From: Thiodiazotropha sp040507225
GTDB taxonomy: Bacteria > Pseudomonadota > Gammaproteobacteria > Chromatiales > Chromatiaceae
DNA length: 64,000 nucleotides
NCBI GenBank assembly: GCA_040507225.1
Contig: JBEVVG010000001.1
Coordinates: forward strand, 1,302,001-1,366,000
Direction: 5' to 3'
Both the position numbers and the translations under genes were made by a program. This document shows positions 34,172-41,880 of this stretch, piece by piece; position 1 is the stretch's first letter; each line of letters opens with the position of its first letter. The notes under the pieces were generated by a model. It ran no database searches and was not told where the DNA came from. It worked only from the letters and a program-made list of their open reading frames with translations.

Positions 34172-35074
34172 ATGTCCATTGCCTCCGAATCGCCGTTTCT
34201 GCCGCACAACCGGGATGCCTATCTCCGCTGGCGTGATGAGAAACTGCGTGACTACCCAGCCTCTCTGGACGATCTGGTGGTGGAGATCGGCGATCCCCGC
34301 CACATCACCCAGGCGGAGCATGACCGAATTCACCTGCTGTGCTGCAAATCCAACATAGCCATCTGGGCCGGTTTGTCCGGCCATGACGCTGACAAGCAGA
34401 TCATTCGCCAGCTGGGGTTCCGCTTCGGATTGCACAACTTAGACCACAACATGTGCGCCGACAACGATGCAATCACCTCATTGACCGTGCAGTCGGATGC
34501 CCTGCGCAAGGGCTATATTCCCTACTCCGACCGACCCATCGCCTGGCACACCGACGGTTACTACAACGACCTGCAACACCAGATTCACGGTCTCTTGCTG
34601 CATTGTGTACAACCCGCTGAACACGGGGGCGAAAACGACCTGCTGGACCATGAGATCGTGTTTCTGCGCATCATGGACAAAAACCCCGACTATATTCGCG
34701 CCCTGATGCATCCCGAGGCGATGACCATTCCAGCCAATGTCTCCGGGGGGGAGGAACTACGCCCGGTCCGTAGTGGCCCGGTGTTTTCGATCCATGCCGA
34801 TGGCCATCTGCACATGCGATACACCGATCGCAGCCGCAGTATCGAATGGCGGGATGATCCACTCCTCAGTGAAGCGGTTGAGTTTCTCAAGACCCTCCTC
34901 CACACACCTTCCGAATGGCACTTCCATGGCAAACTGCAGGCGGGCCAGGGCTTGATCTGCAACAATGTGCTGCACACCCGGAGCGGGTTTGAGGATGGAG
35001 AACTGCCCCGTCTGATTTATCGGGCGCGCTATTTTGACCGGATCCACCACTGCGAGTATCAGCAGACCGGTTAA
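34172..35074 (+). CDS. TauD/TfdA-like Fe(II)/2-oxoglutarate dioxygenase
   Basis: A 300-residue protein with a jelly-roll dioxygenase signature. H126 and D128 in IAWHTDGYYN and the distal H268 in CNNVLHTRSGF would bind iron. An arginine near 279 (LPRLIYRARYF) is placed to bind 2-oxoglutarate. The overall pattern fits TauD/TfdA relatives. The substrate is unknown. It is divergent from ubiT with about 130 bases between the chosen starts, but ubiT uses an O2-independent system, so a shared pathway is not obvious. Confidence 0.75.
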   Translation: MSIASESPFLPHNRDAYLRWRDEKLRDYPASLDDLVVEIGDPRHITQAEHDRIHLLCCKSNIAIWAGLSGHDADKQIIRQLGFRFGLHNLDHNMCADNDAITSLTVQSDALRKGYIPYSDRPIAWHTDGYYNDLQHQIHGLLLHCVQPAEHGGENDLLDHEIVFLRIMDKNPDYIRALMHPEAMTIPANVSGGEELRPVRSGPVFSIHADGHLHMRYTDRSRSIEWRDDPLLSEAVEFLKTLLHTPSEWHFHGKLQAGQGLICNNVLHTRSGFEDGELPRLIYRARYFDRIHHCEYQQTG

Positions 35075-35132
35075 AGTCCGGTCTACCGCCCGGATAGCGA
35101 GCCGCAGAACCCAGGCGCCCCAGCCTGTCCGT

Positions 35133-35789
35133 TCAGAGGAAACCCCGCTCGCGCAGCAACCGCTCGGTCGAAGCGGAGGCCTCGGCTTGAGCCGCGCGCT
35201 CCCCGAGCATCAGGCGTTCCAGGTAGCGGGCAATCAAATCCACTTCCAGGTTCACTTCAGAGCCAGCCTGATAGTCACTCATGGTGGTCTCCCGCAGGGT
35301 ATGCGGTACCAGGTTCAACTCGAAACGGGCGCCGCTCACCGCGTTGACAGTGAGGCTGATCCCATCCACACAGATGGAACCCTTGTGGGCAATGTAGCGG
35401 GCTAATTCGTCAGGCGCCTCGATGACGAAGCGGATCGAACGCGCATCGGCGCGGCGTTCGATCACCCGGCCGATTCCGTCCACATGTCCACTCACCAGGT
35501 GACCGCCAAGCCGGGTATTCAGGGTGAGCGCCTTTTCCAGGTTCAGGGAAGCTCCGGGTCTGAGACTGTGCAGGGTGGTATGTTGCAGGGTCTCGCGGGA
35601 GACGTCAGCCTGAAACCCACCCGGGTTGAGGCTGATCACGGTCAGGCAGACGCCGTTGGTCGCGATGCTGTCGCCCAGCGCCACGTCGTTCAGGTCCAGA
35701 TCGCCGCTGTCCACTGTCAGGCGGCAATCTCCTGCGCGGGCTTCACTCTGCTGCAAACGGCCGATGGCCTGGATAATGCCGGTGAACAT
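35133..35789 (-). CDS. ribE: Riboflavin synthase, alpha subunit
   Basis: A 218-residue enzyme that dismutates two molecules of 6,7-dimethyl-8-ribityllumazine to riboflavin. It opens with MFTGIIQAIGRL and shows two homologous lumazine-binding halves, each with a NDVALGDSIATNGVCLTV-like or KGSICVDGISLTVN segment. It lies 47 bases after ribD in a glyA-nrdR-ribD-ribE run. No FMN riboswitch pattern was recognised in this run. Confidence 0.95.
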   Translation of the reverse strand: MFTGIIQAIGRLQQSEARAGDCRLTVDSGDLDLNDVALGDSIATNGVCLTVISLNPGGFQADVSRETLQHTTLHSLRPGASLNLEKALTLNTRLGGHLVSGHVDGIGRVIERRADARSIRFVIEAPDELARYIAHKGSICVDGISLTVNAVSGARFELNLVPHTLRETTMSDYQAGSEVNLEVDLIARYLERLMLGERAAQAEASASTERLLRERGFL

Positions 35790-35836
35790 GATGGCTCCTG
35801 TGTGCTCTTCGGGTTGCCGCCGCTATCGGCTAAGCA

Positions 35837-36961
35837 TCAGGCCCGGGTGCCGGGAATGGCGGTGAAACGGATATCCGGCCCGACCTGACGGACATCGGTA
35901 ATGTTCAGGGAGATGCGCTGCTGCATGCGTTGTATCTCCGGCAGATGAAACAGGCCACGTGCCGCATCGCCCATGATATGAGGTGCCTGGTAGACGATCA
36001 GTTCGTCGATCAGCCCCTGCTCCAACAGGGCGCCGGCCAGGGTCGCGCCACTCTCCACCAGCACATCATTGATCTCCTGACTGGCGAGATAGCGCATCAC
36101 TTCCCACAAATCCAGCCGCCCCGGTTCACCCGGCAGCATGACCACCTGGGCGCCGGCTCCTTCAAGCGCAGCGCCATGCGCCGGGTTTTCATCCTGACAG
36201 ATGATCAATGTCAGCCCCGGAAGGGCGAGCATTCTCGACTCCACCGGTGTATCCAGGACGGGATCCAGGACCACCCGCACCGGGCGTGGCAAGGGCAGAT
36301 CCGGGTCAATCTCCAGGGACTCATGGTCCAGCCTGACCGTCAACGAAGGGTCGTCGGACAGCAGGGTTCCCACGCCGGTGAGGATTGCGCCGCTGATTGC
36401 CCGCAACCGCTGCACGTCGCTGCGCGCCTGGGCGGATGTGATCCATTGGCTTTCGCCGCTTGCCATCGCGGTGCGGCCGTCCAGGCTCATGGCCAGTTTG
36501 CAACGCACATAGGGCAATCCGCGGGACATGCGTTTGACAAAACCGGAATTGAGGGCTTCAGCCTGTGCCTGCATGATCCCTTCAAGTACTTCGATACCGG
36601 CACTTCGCAGGCGATCGAAGCCCTGACCGGCAACCTTCGGATTGGGATCCCGCATCGCTGCCACCACCCGGCTCACACCGGCTTCGATCAGACCCTCGGT
36701 ACAGGGAGGCGTCCGCCCCTGGTGACAACAGGGTTCGAGCGTCACGTAGGCAGTGGACCCACGCGCGAGATCACCCGCTTCCGCCAGGGCATTCCGCTCA
36801 GCATGAGGCTCACCGGCACGCCGGTGATACCCCTCCCCAACCACCTGGCCATCCCGCACCAGGACACAGCCGACCTGGGGATTGGGCTGGGTGGTGTAGC
36901 GGGCCCGTGCCGCGAGCTGAATCGCCCGGGCCATGTGGCGATGGTCCTGGTCGCGGCTCAC
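35837..36961 (-). CDS. ribD: Bifunctional riboflavin deaminase/reductase RibD
   Basis: A 374-residue bifunctional enzyme of riboflavin synthesis. The N-terminal deaminase (about 1-150) has the zinc motif PHAERNAL with PCCHQGRTPPC. The C-terminal reductase (about 150-370) has YVRCKLAMSLDGRTAM, GVGTLLSDDPSLTVR and a DVLVESGATLAGALL segment. The start overlaps the nrdR stop by four bases, the standard coupling in proteobacteria. Confidence 0.96.
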   Translation of the reverse strand: MSRDQDHRHMARAIQLAARARYTTQPNPQVGCVLVRDGQVVGEGYHRRAGEPHAERNALAEAGDLARGSTAYVTLEPCCHQGRTPPCTEGLIEAGVSRVVAAMRDPNPKVAGQGFDRLRSAGIEVLEGIMQAQAEALNSGFVKRMSRGLPYVRCKLAMSLDGRTAMASGESQWITSAQARSDVQRLRAISGAILTGVGTLLSDDPSLTVRLDHESLEIDPDLPLPRPVRVVLDPVLDTPVESRMLALPGLTLIICQDENPAHGAALEGAGAQVVMLPGEPGRLDLWEVMRYLASQEINDVLVESGATLAGALLEQGLIDELIVYQAPHIMGDAARGLFHLPEIQRMQQRISLNITDVRQVGPDIRFTAIPGTRA

Positions 36962-37470
36962 GCGTCCTCCTCCCCGTCCCCCAGCAGATCCAACTGGCGC
37001 CGCCGGGCCTCCGGACTGGGTTGTTGCTCAAGCCGCTCGATCTCCTCGCGGAAGGCATTCACATCCTCGAACTTGCGATACACCGAGGCGAAGCGGACGT
37101 AGGCCACCTGGTCCAGCCGCTTCAACTCCTCCATCACCATCTCACCTATCGCCAGGGAGGCGACCTCCCGCTCTCCCCCCGCCATGAGTTTTCGGGTGAT
37201 GTGGTTGATCGCGTTGTCCACCTGTTCCGCGCTCACCGGTCGCTTCTCCAACGCCCTGGCCATGCCGGCACGCAGCTTGCGCCCATCGAAATGGGTGCGA
37301 CTGCCATCCTGCTTGACTACCCAGGGCAGGTTCAACTCGGCGGTTTCGTAGGTGGTGAAGCGCTCCTTGCACACCGTACACTCCCGGCGACGGCGTATCT
37401 GATCACCTTCACCCGCGAGGCGGGAGTCAATGACCTTGGTGTCCTGGGCTCCGCAGAAGGGGCAGCGCAT
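36958..37470 (-). CDS. nrdR: Transcriptional repressor NrdR
   Basis: A 170-residue repressor of ribonucleotide reductase genes. An N-terminal zinc ribbon (MRCPFCG...ECTVCKERF) is followed by an ATP-cone domain (about 49-139, including RALEKRPVSAEQVDNAINHI). The ATG at 37470 is the family start; upstream codons in frame are translated repeat DNA and are excluded. It lies between glyA and ribD, a conserved order. Confidence 0.96.
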   Translation of the reverse strand: MRCPFCGAQDTKVIDSRLAGEGDQIRRRRECTVCKERFTTYETAELNLPWVVKQDGSRTHFDGRKLRAGMARALEKRPVSAEQVDNAINHITRKLMAGGEREVASLAIGEMVMEELKRLDQVAYVRFASVYRKFEDVNAFREEIERLEQQPSPEARRRQLDLLGDGEEDA

Positions 37471-37479
37471 GGGGTTGTC

Positions 37480-37598
37480 AGTTTTGAGTTTTGAATTTTG
37501 AGTTTTGAGTTGCGCCCGAGGTCCCGGAATACACATTCATTGTGATTCTCCGCTCTATGCTGGGTAATTCAAAACTCATCACTCACAACTCATAACTC
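37480..37598. repeat. TTTTGAG tandem motif with 13-base inverted repeat
   Basis: Between glyA and nrdR the plus strand carries GTTTTGA-type units at 37481-37510. A degenerate complementary array (AACTCA-type units) runs at 37566-37598. TGAGTTTTGAATT (37485-37497) and AATTCAAAACTCA (37566-37578) are exact reverse complements flanking 68 bases. The arms could fold the intergenic mRNA into one large hairpin. There is no T-run and no gene inside. Confidence 0.65.
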
Positions 37599-37599
37599 T

Positions 37600-38856
37600 T
37601 CAGTTTCCGTAGACCGGATATTTAGCACAGATGTCCAGCACCTTCACCTTGACCGCTTCGATCACCGCCTGATCGCCCCGGCTGTCGATGACATCACACA
37701 TCCAGCCGGCCAACTCGACGCATTCCGCCTGGTTGAAGCCACGGGTGGTGACCGCCGGGGTTCCGACCCGGATACCCGAGGTGACGAACGGGGATTGAGG
37801 ATCATTCGGCACCGCGTTCTTGTTCACCGTAATGTTCGCAGCACCCAGCCAGGCATCCACATCTTTTCCGGTCAGGCCGGCCTCGATGAAGCTCACCAGG
37901 AACAGGTGATCATCGGTGCCCTTGGAAACCACATCATATCCCCTTTCCATGAACACCTTGGCCATGGCGCGGGCGTTGTCGATCACCTGCTGCTGATAGA
38001 CCCTGTACTCAGGCTCCATGGCCTCCTTGAAGGCAACCGCCTTGGCGGCAATCACGTGCATAAGGGGGCCACCCTGGGTGCCCGGAAACACCAGGGAGTT
38101 GAGTTTCTTTTCGATTTCGGGGTTCGCCTTGGCGAGGATCAGCCCGCCCCGAGGACCGCGCAGGGTCTTGTGGGTGGTGGTGGTGGTGACATCGGCAATC
38201 TGCACCGGACTGGGGTAGAGCCCCGCAGCAATCAACCCGGCCACGTGGGCCATGTCGACGAAAAGGTAGGCCCCTACCTGATCGGCGATGTCGCGAAATT
38301 TCTGCCAGTCCACAACCCGGGAGTAGGCGGAGAAACCGGCCACGATCATCTTCGGCTTGTGTTCCTTGGCCAGTCGCTCGACCTCGTCGTAGTCGATCTC
38401 ACCGGTTTGCGGATTCAGGCCATACTGCACGGCGTGGTAGATCTTACCGGAGAAGTTGGGTTTCGCGCCGTGGGTCAGATGACCGCCATGGGCCAGACTC
38501 ATGCCCAGCACCGTATCACCGGGCTGACACAGGGCCATGTAGACTGCGGCGTTGGCCTGTGAACCGGAATGCGGCTGCACATTGGCGTAGTCGGCGTGAA
38601 ACAGAGCCTTGGCACGATCGATAGCCAGCTGTTCGGCGACATCCACGTTCTCGCAGCCGCCATAGTAGCGCTTGCCTGGGTAGCCCTCGGCGTACTTGTT
38701 GGTCATGACCCCGCCCTGGGCCTGCATCACTCGGGGGCTGGTGTAGTTTTCCGATGCAATCAGCTCAATGTGCTCCTCCTGACGGCGCTCTTCCGCCTGG
38801 ATGGCTTGCCACAGCTCATCGTCATAGCCTTGAATCTGCATACTCTTGTGAAACAT
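37600..38856 (-). CDS. glyA: Serine hydroxymethyltransferase
   Basis: A 418-residue PLP enzyme that interconverts serine and glycine with tetrahydrofolate. HIELIASENYTSPRVMQAQGG is near residues 29-49, and the PLP lysine K230 is in TTTTTHKTLRGPRGG. Length and sequence match the family throughout. It is the first gene of the glyA-nrdR-ribD-ribE run; 212 bases upstream separate it from the chain-length gene. No glycine riboswitch was recognised upstream. Confidence 0.97.
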   Translation of the reverse strand: MFHKSMQIQGYDDELWQAIQAEERRQEEHIELIASENYTSPRVMQAQGGVMTNKYAEGYPGKRYYGGCENVDVAEQLAIDRAKALFHADYANVQPHSGSQANAAVYMALCQPGDTVLGMSLAHGGHLTHGAKPNFSGKIYHAVQYGLNPQTGEIDYDEVERLAKEHKPKMIVAGFSAYSRVVDWQKFRDIADQVGAYLFVDMAHVAGLIAAGLYPSPVQIADVTTTTTHKTLRGPRGGLILAKANPEIEKKLNSLVFPGTQGGPLMHVIAAKAVAFKEAMEPEYRVYQQQVIDNARAMAKVFMERGYDVVSKGTDDHLFLVSFIEAGLTGKDVDAWLGAANITVNKNAVPNDPQSPFVTSGIRVGTPAVTTRGFNQAECVELAGWMCDVIDSRGDQAVIEAVKVKVLDICAKYPVYGN

Positions 38857-39068
38857 CGCGCCCTCTCCAGCTGGTGAAACAGGGGGCGGAATATAGCAAA
38901 AATTCCGGGTGACGTCCCGTCAAAAGCGGTCAAGGCAGGGTAAATAGGGGATCAGTGTGAAGGCCGCAACAGGATCCGCGGCAGCGGGACCTGCGAAGTG
39001 CCCCTGGGGCAGCCATGCGCCGCCCACCAAGGCCGAGTCCCGGGTCAGAACTGGCCCGGGTCGGCGAC

Positions 39069-40691
39069 TCAGGACTTGCCGAGCAGACCCATGGCCCTGA
39101 CCAGGTCGAGAATCTCGTCCCGCCAGCCGAGCACATAGATCCCGGCAACCGCGACGAAGGCCAGAATCAACAGCAGAAACACGGAGATGAAACCGCCGAT
39201 TTCAAGCCTGCGCTTCATTCGCACATGATCTGTCATGACCCGGGATACCTGCCCCAGGACCGGGAACTCCAGTTCCGTACGCAGGGTCTTGGGATCGAAA
39301 TACACCGGTTTGATCTGCGACAGCAGGAAGGCCACGCCTCCGCCCATTCCCAGAGCGACCAGCAACACCGCCACGCTCAGCAACAGACGTTTCGGACCGA
39401 CCGGTAGCAGCGGAACGCTGGGCGGCTCGACTACCCGGAATTTCAGGTTGTCACCCGCCTCGTCAGCCTGTTCCGACATCCGGGCGGACTCCAGACGCTG
39501 AACCAGTTCCTGGTAATTCTGCCTGTTGATGTTGTAGTCCCGGTTTAGCCGGGTCAGTTCAGCCTCGACCTGCGGCAGGGTGTCAAGCTTCTTCTTCAGC
39601 TCATCGACCCGATCCTGATATTCGCTGGCGCGCAGGCGGATGGTTCTCAGTTCCACCTCGGACTGGCGATAGGACAGCTTGAGTTGCTCGAGGGCCGTGG
39701 AAACGCTGGGTGATGACCCGGCCCCGGCACTCGGCGGGACATACACTGACGGGGCATTTTCCGCCTGCTTCTTCAACTCCTCGATCTTCGACTTGAGTTC
39801 CTGCACATCGGGATGATTCTCGGTGTACTTCAGAAGCAGTTCGTCCAGACGGGTCTGCATCGCCAGGAGACGTTGCGCCATCGGCGAGTTGGACACGGTG
39901 GAAAGACCCAGGCTCTGCTGACGACGCTGCTCCTCCTCCAGGGTCGTGGTGTACTGGCGTTTCAGCTCATCACGGCGAATCGTCGCCTCCTTGAGTTCCA
40001 GTTGCACCTCTTCCAGTTCATTGCGGGCCGATTCGAGACGGTTGAAGATACCGCCGCTCTCCCTGGGCAGGGTATCCACGTTCTTGCGTTTGAAATCGGT
40101 GAGGCGGTTTTCCGCCTCCACCAGGCGGTTCTCGTACTCGACGATCTGCTGCTGCAGGAACTGCTGCGCGGTGTCGGACTCGATCCGCGTGTCTCCGAGG
40201 GCGCTCTCGACAAAGATATCGAGCAGTACCTTGACCACCCGTTGCGCCATGTACCGGTCGTCATATTCGAAACTGATGACATAAAAGTTTTCGGTTTCGT
40301 TACTCCCGGGAATCGGCCGGCGATTGACCTGGATGACGATCGTGTCGCGCAGCCAGTTGATCAGTTTCTCCTCTTCCTCCCGGTTCGTGACCTTGTGATC
40401 CAGGTCAGTCATCATGATGAGTTTTTTCAGGTTTTCATGACTCAGCAGGGTCCGGGTCATGAGGTGCAGACGCTGATTCATGTCATTCTGCACCGCCAGG
40501 CCCTGCAGCAACGGCCGCAACACACTGTCGGTATCCACGTAGACCTTGGCCTCCGACTGGTACTGATCTGGCATGACGAAGACCACGCCCCATCCCAGCA
40601 CTGCGAAGATCCAGGAAAACGAAATCGCCAGCCAGCGGAACCGCCAGGCTGACCGTATGTAACTCTTGATCCGAAAAATGATGTCGTTCAT
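39069..40691 (-). CDS. XrtA-type polysaccharide chain-length determinant (Wzz family)
   Basis: A 540-residue inner-membrane protein. Membrane helices lie near residues 20-40 and 440-462, with an additional one near 495-518. A long periplasmic coiled-coil region (about 170-430, for example EYENRLVEAENRLTDFKRKN and ELKSKIEELKKQAE) lies between. The pattern is that of the exosortase-associated chain-length proteins (TIGR03007-like) of PEP-CTERM loci. It has no tyrosine kinase domain. None of its usual partners (exosortase, BY-kinase, polymerase) is nearby in the window. GlyA follows downstream in the same direction but 212 bases away. Confidence 0.85.
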   Translation of the reverse strand: MNDIIFRIKSYIRSAWRFRWLAISFSWIFAVLGWGVVFVMPDQYQSEAKVYVDTDSVLRPLLQGLAVQNDMNQRLHLMTRTLLSHENLKKLIMMTDLDHKVTNREEEEKLINWLRDTIVIQVNRRPIPGSNETENFYVISFEYDDRYMAQRVVKVLLDIFVESALGDTRIESDTAQQFLQQQIVEYENRLVEAENRLTDFKRKNVDTLPRESGGIFNRLESARNELEEVQLELKEATIRRDELKRQYTTTLEEEQRRQQSLGLSTVSNSPMAQRLLAMQTRLDELLLKYTENHPDVQELKSKIEELKKQAENAPSVYVPPSAGAGSSPSVSTALEQLKLSYRQSEVELRTIRLRASEYQDRVDELKKKLDTLPQVEAELTRLNRDYNINRQNYQELVQRLESARMSEQADEAGDNLKFRVVEPPSVPLLPVGPKRLLLSVAVLLVALGMGGGVAFLLSQIKPVYFDPKTLRTELEFPVLGQVSRVMTDHVRMKRRLEIGGFISVFLLLILAFVAVAGIYVLGWRDEILDLVRAMGLLGKS

Positions 40692-41182
40692 CGGCCTGTT
40701 TCTGTGTGGCCCCGAATGCCGGCTTCTGCCGGATCAGACACCCCGTCAGCATGGCCGGCAAGCCAGCAGAGCGAGATACCCCACGACAGGAACATCAAGA
40801 CAACACTTCAAAAATAATTTGTATGATTATGTTTTTAAATCAGTTCTAACGCAAATCTTAGAAATCACTCCAAGCACGGACTGATGGATTCCCTCAACAA
40901 CAGAATACCTTGTTGCGCGTTCCGATCGGCATGCGCGTTCAGGTTGAGCGACATTCTAATAGAGATCCGCCCACCAAAGTAGTCAATATTACCCGCAGGG
41001 ACCAGAATTGCTCCCTTCGCGGGCATTTATTTCCGAAATGGCAGGCGAGAGTCCGGCCGACTCGCCTGCGCATCAGTGACGGGCCAGGGTTGGAAAATTC
41101 GTTCTATTCTTGAGGGTAGCGCCACTGCAGGAGTTGTCACGCACAGTACCTGAATACTCAACCCCGACAGGACGGGCCGAGC
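40692..41182. other. 491-base intergenic region with two hairpins
   Basis: No gene is supported. An AT-rich stretch at 40799-40870 could hold the promoter of the minus-strand chain-length gene. Two stems are visible. CCCGCAGGGA (40992-41001) pairs with TCCCT and GCGGG (41012-41016 and 41019-41023, two bases bulged). GCAGGCGAG (41041-41049) pairs with CTCGCCTGC (41061-41069). Neither has a good T-run. Confidence 0.45.
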
Positions 41183-41842
41183 ATGAACAACCACTCGAAA
41201 TGCATCGATGGCATCCACTATCCGGAGTTTCACCCCGGCTGGGGCGGCTGCGCCGAGGAACTGTTCCACTATACCTCCCGCTATATCGCCTGCACCGAGG
41301 CGTTTCTTCGCAATCTGGCGGATCAACGGCAGTTCAGCCTCTCAGGATATCAGGCCGGTCTGCTGAGTGATGAGCAACGCAGGCTGCTGGCCGCAGTGCT
41401 CGCGGGGCCACCGGACCGGGATGCCGCGCGGGCCATCACCCAGTTGGTACGTTGCGTAGTCGCGGGGGAAAGCCGGCCCAGCGAATCGCTGGTCGATCAG
41501 TTCAGGGAACAACTGAAAACCATTCCTGAGGGGGTTACCCTGGTTTATGCGAACCTGCCCAGACGGACCGACCCCGCGGATGTTGCGCCGCTGGATCCTT
41601 TCCTCAACCTGGCCACCCGCCTGAGCCTGCCGGTGGCGGTACACGGTCATCACCTGGAGGTAGAACTGAAAATCCTGGCGCAACACCTGGATTCCGCCAA
41701 TGTCTCCCTGCGCAACAGTCTCCAGGAGGCAATTCTGAAGCTGCATTTCGCCGGATATCAGCTGAAGAATCATCCGGGACTGACCCACAGGGCCGCCCGG
41801 CAACTGGGCCATCAGGATTCCGCCGCCCCCAAGGGAGACTAG
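41183..41842 (+). CDS. Hypothetical protein, soluble and helical
   Basis: A 219-residue protein with no family I recognise. It starts MNNHSKCIDGIHYPEFHPGWGGCAEELFHYTSRYIACTE, with three cysteines in the first 40 residues, and continues as predicted helices without signal peptide or membrane segment. The codon pattern matches neighbouring genes, supporting that it is real. It is convergent with speA and ends 38 bases from it. No ribosome binding site is strong; CGGGCCGAGC precedes the ATG. Confidence 0.6.
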   Translation: MNNHSKCIDGIHYPEFHPGWGGCAEELFHYTSRYIACTEAFLRNLADQRQFSLSGYQAGLLSDEQRRLLAAVLAGPPDRDAARAITQLVRCVVAGESRPSESLVDQFREQLKTIPEGVTLVYANLPRRTDPADVAPLDPFLNLATRLSLPVAVHGHHLEVELKILAQHLDSANVSLRNSLQEAILKLHFAGYQLKNHPGLTHRAARQLGHQDSAAPKGD

Positions 41843-41845
41843 GAT

Positions 41846-41864
41846 CGCGCCCGCACCGGGCGCG
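41846..41864. terminator. GC-rich hairpin between convergent genes
   Basis: CGCGCCCG (41846-41853) and CGGGCGCG (41857-41864) form a perfect eight-base stem with loop CAC. It sits between the stop of the unknown gene and the stop of speA, so it can serve both strands. No T-run follows on either side, so efficiency is uncertain. Confidence 0.45.
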
Positions 41865-41880
41865 GGCATCATTCGACGGG

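Noticed and set aside
34039..34209. N-terminal extension of ubiT by up to 57 codons
   Set aside because: The extension overlaps the divergent dioxygenase start, has no ribosome binding site and exceeds the family length; ATG 34038 has GAGG at the right distance.
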